Assembly: GCF_021390645.1 (NCBI RefSeq)
Contig: NZ_JAJEJT010000005.1
Coordinates: 1-64,000 of the forward strand
Direction of reading: 5' to 3'
From: Paraburkholderia flagellata
Lineage (GTDB): Bacteria; Pseudomonadota; Gammaproteobacteria; Burkholderiales; Burkholderiaceae
DNA: 64,000 nucleotides
In this document: positions 44,867 through 51,776 of the stretch, one piece after another
Layout of the letters: every line of letters starts with the position of its first letter
Numbering within the stretch: position 1 is the first letter of the stretch
Made by a program: the position numbers and the translations under genes
The notes under the pieces: model-generated
Databases searched by the model: none
The model's input: only the letters and a program-made list of their open reading frames with translations
What the model was told of the DNA's origin: nothing

Positions 44867-45406
44867 ATGTTCGACCTCGGATTGACCAAAATGGCGATGA
44901 TCGGCGTCGTCGCGCTTGTCGTGCTCGGGCCAAAGCGCCTGCCTGGCGTAGCGCGAACGGCGGGTGCGCTGTTCGGCCGCGCGCAACGGTATGTAGACGA
45001 CGTCAAGGCGGAAGTCGCTCGCGAGCTTGAACTCGACAGTTTGAAGAAGATGCGCGGCGAGTTTGAATCAGCGGCGTTGGATGTCGAGAACAAGGTTCAC
45101 GACGTACTGCGATCGCAAGAAAGCGAACTCGATAACGCATGGAAAGCGGGCACATCGAAGTCGGACACTGCGGCGGGCTCAGAAGGTCGAGATCTGACGT
45201 CCGTCTACGGTGATACCTCAGGTCTCCTGATGGAGTTCAGAAACACGCCGCAAACGAAGCGCAGGAACTGGCGCGTCAAGCAGGCTGCGATCCCGAGCTG
45301 GTACAAGCACGCGATAGTGCGCAGAACGCGCCAGCAATCGCGCGCGTCGCGGACTGTATGGCGCAATCCTGAGACGATGCGCCGCCGCGCGTGGTTTTTC
45401 TCATAG
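44867..45406 (+). CDS. tatB: TatB, twin-arginine translocase receptor subunit
   Basis: 179-residue TatB: the N-terminal helix carries the conserved MFDLGLTKMAMIGVVALVVLGP with Glu-to-Thr/Lys drift near residue 8, the LGPKRLPGVARTAG hinge and a long charged helix (KAEVARELELDSLKK). The C-terminal tail, very basic and Arg/Trp-rich (RRTRQQSRASRTVWRNPE), is unusual in composition. TatB with TatC binds twin-arginine signals. It lies 67 bases before tatC. Confidence 0.9.
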   Translation: MFDLGLTKMAMIGVVALVVLGPKRLPGVARTAGALFGRAQRYVDDVKAEVARELELDSLKKMRGEFESAALDVENKVHDVLRSQESELDNAWKAGTSKSDTAAGSEGRDLTSVYGDTSGLLMEFRNTPQTKRRNWRVKQAAIPSWYKHAIVRRTRQQSRASRTVWRNPETMRRRAWFFS

Positions 45407-45473
45407 CCTTCCCCGCGTTCAATTGGCATTGACCCAATTTTCTTCCATCGACGATTCCTGGCGGAGGCCTGGC

Positions 45474-46244
45474 ATGAGCGAGCTGCAACACATTAGCGAC
45501 GAACCAGTCGAAGAGACGTTCATCTCACACCTGGTTGAACTACGTAACCGGATCATCCGTGCAGGCGCTTCAGTGGTGTTCGTGTTCATGGGACTGGTTT
45601 ACTGGGCGCCCAATATCTTCCGGGTACTGGCCCATCCGCTGATACAGAACTTGCCGACGAACGGCAAGCTGATTGTCACCGACGTCACCGGCTCTTTCTT
45701 CGTCCCAGTGAAGGTCACTCTGGTGGTTGCGCTCGTCATCGCACTACCGGTCGTGCTGTACCAGATCTGGGCGTTTATCGCTCCGGGGCTTTACCGGCAC
45801 GAAAGGAGGCTCGTCGTGCCGCTGGTCGCCAGCAGCTACACCCTGTTTCTGTGCGGCATGGCATTCGCTTATTTCGTCGTGTTCCCAACTATCTTCCATG
45901 TGATGGCGCATTACAACGCCCCACTCGGGGTGGAAATGACGACGGATATCGACAAGTATGTGAGTTTCGCCCTCACCATGTTTCTTGCGTTTGGCGCAAC
46001 GTTCGAGGTGCCAATCATCGTGGTCATTCTCGCAGGAATGAGGATCGTGCCGGTGAGGAAGTTGCGCCAGATCCGGCCGTATGTGATTGTCGGAGCGTTT
46101 GCGATTTCCGCCGTGGTGACGCCACCGGACGTGTTCTCTCAGCTGATTCTCGCGTTCCCGTTGATCATTCTCTACGAGGTCGGACTCATTGCGGCCGGGA
46201 TAATCACACGCAAGGACAGGATCGAGCAGCGGGACGCAGAATGA
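45474..46244 (+). CDS. tatC: TatC, twin-arginine translocase core subunit
   Basis: 256-residue six-helix protein. N-terminal FISHLVELRNRIIRA is the TatC signature that binds twin-arginine signals. Further motifs are FFVPVKVTLVVALVIALPVV, YQIWAFIAPGLYRHERR, FAYFVVFPTIF and AVVTPPDVFSQLILAFPL. The ATG at 45474 with GGCGGAGG was chosen; an upstream in-frame start gives a 17-residue extension without homology. It ends the tatABC operon. All three subunits appear complete and likely functional. Confidence 0.93.
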   Translation: MSELQHISDEPVEETFISHLVELRNRIIRAGASVVFVFMGLVYWAPNIFRVLAHPLIQNLPTNGKLIVTDVTGSFFVPVKVTLVVALVIALPVVLYQIWAFIAPGLYRHERRLVVPLVASSYTLFLCGMAFAYFVVFPTIFHVMAHYNAPLGVEMTTDIDKYVSFALTMFLAFGATFEVPIIVVILAGMRIVPVRKLRQIRPYVIVGAFAISAVVTPPDVFSQLILAFPLIILYEVGLIAAGIITRKDRIEQRDAE

Positions 46245-46367
46245 GGGATAGTCAGGCGGTTGGCGGGAAGGCGCGTCCTCACTCACTTTCACACCCCACA
46301 TTAAGGCGAACTCGCTGAATGACCGGGCACAGCCCCGCCGCCTTGTATCCCAAGGTACCGACGGCAT

Positions 46368-46680
46368 TCAGCGGCCGGTCCGGCTTTTCGCAAAGAACCA
46401 GCGATCCGACGCTGCCGCCCAGAGCACGATGGCGCCGAACGCCACCATCGGGGCCGCGTCGAGGGCAATGAACAGTGGCAACGATCCCGTGAGCCGCAGC
46501 AACAGGGTGCCGGCGCTCACATACAGTGCCAGTCTCAACGCACCCGCCATGAGCGGCCACGCAAGCCGGCCCGCATCCTGTGCGGCAAAGTACAGCGCGA
46601 ACCCCAGCCCGAAGAACCCATAGAACGGACCGATGATGTGCAGATACATCGCACCGGTTATGCGTTCGACTCGGCCATAG
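46368..46680 (-). pseudogene. MATE-type transporter relic, C-terminal end
   Basis: The minus strand encodes YLHIIGPFYGFFGLGFALYF, AAQDAGRLAWPLMAGALRL and LLLRLTGSLPLF followed by a last helix. This matches the final three helices of MATE-family multidrug carriers (IVGPFYGFFGLG and AGRLLWPLLAG). The first 300 or more residues are missing beyond about 46680, where repeat-rich DNA starts. It is a 5'-truncated relic. Confidence 0.65.
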
Positions 46681-46787
46681 CCGACGGTCGGTGATCGGGG
46701 GCTGTGGGACAACTGCACGTCCCATTGCTGACACTCGCAAACCGGCGTCGACGAACGTCAGCTCTCACCGCCAACGAACGGGTCTTC

Positions 46788-46842
46788 GCGACCCTGAACA
46801 GCCTCTTAGACTGGTACTACGCCAATGTCTGCTTCCTGGGGT
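46788..46842 (+). repeat. Dispersed intergenic repeat S, copy 3
   Basis: GCGACCCTGAACAGCC...GACTGGTACTACGCCAATGTCTGCTT; best match at 61855-61905. Confidence 0.55.
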
Positions 46843-47003
46843 ACAACTCCCGCGGTATCTTCCCCCGTTTGCGGGTGCATGGTCAGCGTCTTCGGAAGGC
46901 CCACACTCTACTTGCCCTGGTTGCCCGACAATCCGGTCCGCCCGACTTAAGCAGGCATTGGCGACTCACAGACGCATACAAATTACTTACAGTGTCAGTT
47001 ATA

Positions 47004-47017
47004 GTTGACGTATCAAC
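47004..47017. promoter_or_regulatory. GTTGA-N4-TCAAC inverted repeat, copy A
   Basis: GTTGACGTATCAAC, preceded by TATA and lying 19 bases before the start codon at 47036. The same element (GTTGATATGTCAAC) occurs at 62075-62088. Confidence 0.5.
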
Positions 47018-47035
47018 TTGACTGACGGAGAGGCG

Positions 47036-47383
47036 ATGACGACCGGGCAACAATTTGTCGGGACGCTGGAAGCGCGATTGCTGGATGTGCTGGCTGATGG
47101 AGCGCAACAGAGCGTCGCGCAGCTGGCCGCAGCCTCGGGTGTACCTGGTCGGCGACTAACAAACGCGCTTAGGGCACTGGTGTTGAGCGGCGACGTGCAT
47201 GTTTCGCAGCGCGACAGCCGAAGTGGCGAGCGCCATTTCAAGCGTGGTCTGGCACCCGTCAAAGACCGAACACCACGCATGCAACAATCGACGGACACTG
47301 CGAAAAAGTCGCCCACGATGGACCCGGTCTCGGCTGCCTTTCATGCGATGGTCGCCGTTGGGCACCACCCTGTGCAATGCTGA
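47036..47383 (+). CDS. Small winged-helix DNA-binding protein
   Basis: 115-residue protein. Residues 8-65 have the pattern of a winged helix: LEARLLDVLADGAQQSVAQLA, AASGVPGRRLTNALRALVLS and a wing-like GDVHVSQRDSRSGERHFKRG. The rest is polar, with a Met/Thr linker and VSAAFHAMVAVGHHP. GGAGAGG precedes the ATG. It overlaps the following gene by 7 bases, so both are made together. It may bind the palindrome just upstream (47004-47017), as an autoregulator; this is inference. The family is not named with certainty. Confidence 0.6.
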   Translation: MTTGQQFVGTLEARLLDVLADGAQQSVAQLAAASGVPGRRLTNALRALVLSGDVHVSQRDSRSGERHFKRGLAPVKDRTPRMQQSTDTAKKSPTMDPVSAAFHAMVAVGHHPVQC

Positions 47384-47664
47384 TCATGAACTGTAAACCT
47401 AAAATTGTTCACTGGGAGGACGTTGAACCTACACGTTCCTTCCTGAAGTATTCGATTCCGGCCAGGGATCTTGGTCTGGGCGTGGACGAATGGCCCCTGT
47501 TCCTCGAAACGAGCATGGGTAGCGGCAAGCCATTCGAGCGCGTGCAGCGGCTGGAAGAGGGTACCCTATACCGGCAAGGCAGAGATCTCGTCCTGCTTGT
47601 GCTTGACCGTAAGGTCTGGTCAGGTCCCTTGCGGGGGAAAGCCTTCTCGATGGTTGTTTCTTAA
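47377..47664 (+). CDS. Hypothetical protein coupled to the winged-helix gene
   Basis: 95-residue soluble protein with no recognised family. It starts MLIMNCKPKIVHWEDVEPTR and contains SFLKYSIPARDLGLGVDEWP, LFLETSMGSGKPFERV and a LVLLVLDRKVW stretch, giving an alpha/beta impression. Composition looks natural and the ATGCTGA overlap with the previous stop supports expression. An internal ATG at 47386 is also possible. Given the partner, it could be a sensor or modulator of the winged-helix protein. Confidence 0.55.
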   Translation: MLIMNCKPKIVHWEDVEPTRSFLKYSIPARDLGLGVDEWPLFLETSMGSGKPFERVQRLEEGTLYRQGRDLVLLVLDRKVWSGPLRGKAFSMVVS

Positions 47665-47886
47665 CGAAACAGGGTAAGCAGTCTTTATTTCACGCCCCTC
47701 AGAGCAACCCGCCGTCCTGGAAAAAGCCGTTTTGCTAACAGACGTTTGACATCGCTGCACCGCACTTTGCAGTGTGGCTGGTACAACAGCGAATACTCGT
47801 GGAATTCGTCGGCACCCAGAAACTACCGGTGCCATCACGCCGACTGGTTGAAGCCACAACGAGCGTGCTCAACGCGCCGCCGCTGG

Positions 47887-48795
47887 TCAGCCCGTTTCCG
47901 TCGACTCCGCTGCAGGGTCGCCGCGCATATTGAGGCGCTCGTATTCTGCGATCAGTTGCGCGCCAAACAACATCAGCGTCGCGAGCGCTTCGAGGCCGAA
48001 CAGCACAACGATCGCTGTCGTCAGCGACCCATAGACGACGTTCACCTGCGAAAGCTTCGCGAAGTACCAAACCAGCACGCGTCTTGTGATTTCCCACAGA
48101 ACGGTGGCCGCGACCGCGCCGACGACCGCATGCCGTAGTGTCGTGCGTCCCGCCGGGATCACAAAATAGATTGCCGTCAGCACGAATATTTCGCCCGCAA
48201 GGCCGCACAGATATAGCACGACGCGGGTCACGCCAGTCAGGAACACCCCATGGCCGAACAGATCAATGCTACCGGTCGCAACAGCCCGCAGGCCGCTGGA
48301 GACGAGCGTCACGAGCAGCACACCGATACCTAGTGACAGACTGAAGAGATAGGGCAGGATTGCCGACAGCAGGAAGTGCCTTCGCCGGACCTCAACGCGA
48401 TGCACGAAGATGATTGACAGGGCATTCTCCAGAACCGTGAACGCAAGCGAACTGAAGAAGATCATCGTGATGACGAGGTACCAGCCGACCACGGAGCGAT
48501 GCTCGAAAAAGGTCGCGAGCTCGCGCACGAGCGTTTTTGACTGCCCCGGTATCAGCCATTCGAGCAGACGTCCGAGCGTGTCGAAAAGCAGCTGCTCGCC
48601 GATGAAGTGACCGAACGCGATTACAACGAGAATGAGCAGCGGCACGATTGACAACAAAGCGTAATATGCGATCGCGCCCGCGAGCAGCAGCCCCTGGTTT
48701 TTACGGAACGCGGTGCAGACCTGGAATATGAATCGCGCTGGATGCGCCGCAACAAAGCGCAACGCGCGCTTGCCTGTCTCATCGGTTGTGTTCAC
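47887..48795 (-). CDS. YihY/BrkB family inner-membrane protein
   Basis: 302-residue protein with six membrane helices of the YihY (BrkB) family. Characteristic segments are LLLAGAIAYYALLSIVPLLILVV near 36-58, SLAFTVLENALSIIFV, VLLVTLVSSGLRAV, the FVIPAGRTTLRHAVVGAVAATVLWE turn and the AKLSQVNVVYGSLTTAIVVLFGLE end. The function is not settled; it is no longer thought to be RNase BN. It ends in a short acidic tail. The start at 48795 has no strong binding site. Confidence 0.88.
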   Translation of the reverse strand: MNTTDETGKRALRFVAAHPARFIFQVCTAFRKNQGLLLAGAIAYYALLSIVPLLILVVIAFGHFIGEQLLFDTLGRLLEWLIPGQSKTLVRELATFFEHRSVVGWYLVITMIFFSSLAFTVLENALSIIFVHRVEVRRRHFLLSAILPYLFSLSLGIGVLLVTLVSSGLRAVATGSIDLFGHGVFLTGVTRVVLYLCGLAGEIFVLTAIYFVIPAGRTTLRHAVVGAVAATVLWEITRRVLVWYFAKLSQVNVVYGSLTTAIVVLFGLEALATLMLFGAQLIAEYERLNMRGDPAAESTETG

Positions 48796-49360
48796 ATCAG
48801 GCTCCGCCTGTTCATTGCACTCGCGCCGCCCTCATCGCACGCGTTGAGCGCGGCGCACGCAGTTCACTCCGCGCAAGCCGCCGCACTGTCACCGAGGCAT
48901 CAAGCCATTGCAACTGCGCGCGGCGGCACCGCAAGCCCGTTCGCCGACAGCCCATCGCGCGCGAGATCCGTTGCATCCGCGCATAACTACCGCGCCTTGC
49001 CGCGCAACTCGCCTGTCGTGGCCGCCAATCGCGTCGCGTTGTCACCGGTAGGCGAGCCGATCGTTTCCTTCGCGTTTCCCGCAGCTTCGCGGATTGCAGG
49101 ATCAAACTTGCTACCCCGACCAATCATCGGACACGTTGCGTCAGCCGCACCCAGGCTTGTCCCGAACCAGTTATTGCGCCCGCCGGAAGGTTGCTTACGG
49201 AGCGAAGGCTGAACGAGCGTCCACGGAAGACACCGAATTACGAAACGCCAGCTGAACGGTTCCAGCAAACTATTGCCTCGACCAGTTGAATCCGCCCGGG
49301 TTAAGCGGACATCTCGCCTGCAAGTTGTTCCACAAATCAACCCATGCATTGCGGCCACAC
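48796..49360. other. Gene-poor stretch between BrkB and the cyclase gene
   Basis: An open plus-strand frame runs from within the BrkB gene to 49212, with an Ala/Ser-rich translation and no family; it is not called. A degenerate IS30-like terminal repeat lies at 49274-49292. Confidence 0.4.
49274..49292 (-). repeat. IS30-like terminal inverted repeat, copy 4 (degenerate)
   Basis: TGCCTCGACCAGTTGAATC, two mismatches from the 31887-31905 copy. Confidence 0.4.
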
Positions 49361-51226
49361 CTATACCGCTTCTTGGGGCGCGGGCGCTTCAGGCACGAAG
49401 ATCTCGACACGGTTTCTGCCGGCTCCCTTCGCACTGTAAAGCGCGGCGTCGGCGCGCTCTTGCGTGGCCACCAGATCGGCTTCGCTCTCGCTGTACATCG
49501 CGATGCCGATACTTACAGTCTGCGATATCGTTTGCGCGGACTCTAGAACGACCGGCGTATTCTGGAGAGTCGTGCGGATACGTTCGGCGATCGCCTGTGC
49601 CTGCTCCAATGAGGTGTCCAGCAGGATCGCGGCGAATTCTTCTCCACCAACCCGTGCGGCAAGATCAGTGTCTCGCAGTACACCTTCGAATATCCGTGCG
49701 ACGACCTGCAGAACGCGATCGCCGGCGGCATGGCCATAGGTGTCGTTGACGCGCTTGAACAAATCCAGGTCGAGCGCAAGAACCGATAACGGATTGTGCT
49801 GCTGCCGGGCATGTTCGACCGCTATTTGCGCTGCCCTCTCGAAGTAGCGTCGGTTAGCGAGCCCTGTGAGCGCGTCGAAGTCGGCCTCGGTGCGCAACTG
49901 CTTGAGCAACTGCTGCTGACGAGTGACATCGACCAGTGTGACCAACAGCGCCCCGGATGTCGCTGCTGTCTCAACCAACTCGAACGGCGTGCACTGCACC
50001 AGCATGTACCGTGCTCCGTCGCGCGTGAGCATGGGCATGGGCACGGCCTCGTCCGTACGGGTCGCGCGCACCTCCGACCAGTTCGCAGCATCGACAAAGA
50101 GCTGGGGAAACGACTGCCCCGCGCCAGCTACGGCGCCGAACACCGTGAGCAGAGGTTCGTTGGCCAACAGGATTTTTTCCGTGTCGTGGTCCACTACGGC
50201 AATTGGCGTCGGGATGTTTTCCACGATGGTCGACACCGTGCTCGCGAACGTCAGCACCCGGTCCTGCAGTGCACGCTCGCGGCGGACCAGCCACACGCCA
50301 CCTACCAGCATGAGTACCACAACGGCAGCCGCGCCGACGTTGACGTAAAGGCTCCGCCAGAGGCTTGCCCGGTAATCGCTTATCGCAAACCCGACCGATA
50401 GCATCCAGTAGTTGGGAGACAGTCCCGTCGCGATCTTGCGGGTGGCTACCAGACGGTCGATGCCGTCGATCCGGGAATGCGCATATACAGTTGTGGCCGT
50501 CGGCCCCGTACGCACCAAGCCTTGACCAGCCAGGACCTGACCAACGGAAAGCTGTTGCGGCATGCGATTGAGCATGAGGACGCGATTATCGCTATCCCTC
50601 AGTAGCACAGCGGTACCGGGTGCCAGGTCCACGCCCTCTAGCAGAAGATGTTCGAAGGTAACGACCATGATGATGATCGCATCGAGATTTGTGGCTCGAT
50701 TCCGATGCCCCTTCGCGACGACAAGTGCGCCTCGATGTCCCCATGCAACCGGTCGTATGAGAGTTATGGAAGGGTTCGCGCGAACCTTCGCTATAAACTC
50801 GTCAAGCGGTGGCACTTCATTGATTATTCCAGGACGAGAACTGGCGAGCAAATGCCCATCGGAAGGCTCGAAATCGAATACCCCAACCAATGTGTGCCTT
50901 AAAGGATTCTCAAACGCATCAGTGAGGCTAGCGAGGGTGGCGTCCGTAAGCGTGCCGGCCTCGAGCAGTTTCTCCATTGCGGTCGTCATCGCATTCACGT
51001 CACGAAGCTGGTCCGCGACGCGTCCGGCAACCAGGGCAGTCTGCACATCCAACCGCTGGGCGGCCAGTTGATCGCCTGCACGAAAGTCATACCACGACTG
51101 CCACGCGTTCATCAGGATATTGATAGCCACGAGCAGGGCGAGGACAGGAAGCGCCCGCCGAAGCAGTGACTTATCCGTAATTGGATCGATCGACCAGTGC
51201 ACGGTTTTGCCTAAGGAACGCTTCAT
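49361..51226 (-). CDS. Sensor diguanylate cyclase (periplasmic sensor, PAS, GGDEF)
   Basis: 621-residue protein making cyclic di-GMP. An N-terminal helix (LPVLALLVAINILMNAW, about 25-41) and a second helix near 305-325 (VNVGAAAVVVLMLVGGVWLV) enclose a periplasmic sensor of dCache type. A PAS-like domain follows (TIVENIPTPIAVVDHDTEKI, near 345-460), then the GGDEF domain with DFDALTGLANRRYF, DLDLFKRVNDTYGH and the active VGGEEF signature. No inhibitory RxxD was noticed five residues before GGEEF (LAARVGGEEF). The start at 51226 gives MKRSLG; a GTG/ATG at 51238 is an alternative. Confidence 0.88.
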   Translation of the reverse strand: MKRSLGKTVHWSIDPITDKSLLRRALPVLALLVAINILMNAWQSWYDFRAGDQLAAQRLDVQTALVAGRVADQLRDVNAMTTAMEKLLEAGTLTDATLASLTDAFENPLRHTLVGVFDFEPSDGHLLASSRPGIINEVPPLDEFIAKVRANPSITLIRPVAWGHRGALVVAKGHRNRATNLDAIIIMVVTFEHLLLEGVDLAPGTAVLLRDSDNRVLMLNRMPQQLSVGQVLAGQGLVRTGPTATTVYAHSRIDGIDRLVATRKIATGLSPNYWMLSVGFAISDYRASLWRSLYVNVGAAAVVVLMLVGGVWLVRRERALQDRVLTFASTVSTIVENIPTPIAVVDHDTEKILLANEPLLTVFGAVAGAGQSFPQLFVDAANWSEVRATRTDEAVPMPMLTRDGARYMLVQCTPFELVETAATSGALLVTLVDVTRQQQLLKQLRTEADFDALTGLANRRYFERAAQIAVEHARQQHNPLSVLALDLDLFKRVNDTYGHAAGDRVLQVVARIFEGVLRDTDLAARVGGEEFAAILLDTSLEQAQAIAERIRTTLQNTPVVLESAQTISQTVSIGIAMYSESEADLVATQERADAALYSAKGAGRNRVEIFVPEAPAPQEAV

Positions 51227-51776
51227 GATTCCCGCCAATCCGCCTAAATGCCGTCGTTCATCATAGGAAAACCGCGACCGTCACGCCATGCGTTCAAGGA
51301 ACGACGCTCCGCTCTAACGGGTAGCCTACATCGGTTACCAGAATAAAGCAGCGGCAGATTCGTCGTGAAAACGCCCTTGCGCTTTTCCTGCACAAACGTT
51401 CCCCAGACGGGCAGGCACATGTGCGGCGTCCGCTCACCTTCGTCAACTAGCGTGACAAGCGAACGGCAATTTTGTGCTAATGGACCGGACCTCGAATAAC
51501 TCCGCTAAGGTCCAACCGAACGACGGCTCGTGGCCGAATCTCAAAGTAGGAGGTCGATCATCCAGGTTTCTGGGGCGCCGGGACCTTGACCTTCCGTAGA
51601 CGACCCGATGCCGACGGTCGAACCTTTAGCGGCACAATGGCGGGTATCGGAAGTCGAGCAGTCGCTCGCTACGACCACTCACGGAAATAGCAGGCCTCTA
51701 TAGCTACCCGGACGTCGATATTTCCAGCCAGACGGACCCTCATATTGTTATAGGTTGGGTGACGAACGGCGCGAGC
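51227..51776. other. Gene-poor stretch with repeat P
   Basis: No gene is recognised. Repeat P copy 3 at 51531-51607. Confidence 0.4.
51531..51607 (+). repeat. Dispersed intergenic repeat P, copy 3
   Basis: GGCCGAATCTCAAAGTAGGA...CATCCAGGTTTCTGGGGCGCC...CTTCCGTAGACGACCC; aligns with 20275 and 31908. Confidence 0.5.

Larger units (their letters stand above)
46681..47035. other. Repeat-rich leader upstream of the winged-helix gene
   Basis: Carries repeat S copy 3 and, up to 47026, a segment that aligns over its length with 61855-62100 upstream of the MASE1 gene. It ends in the GTTGA-N4-TCAAC site. Confidence 0.5.

Noticed and set aside
48742..49212. Plus-strand frame of 156 codons starting inside the BrkB gene
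   Set aside because: Ala/Ser/Pro-rich translation without a ribosome binding site or family, overlapping a real gene.
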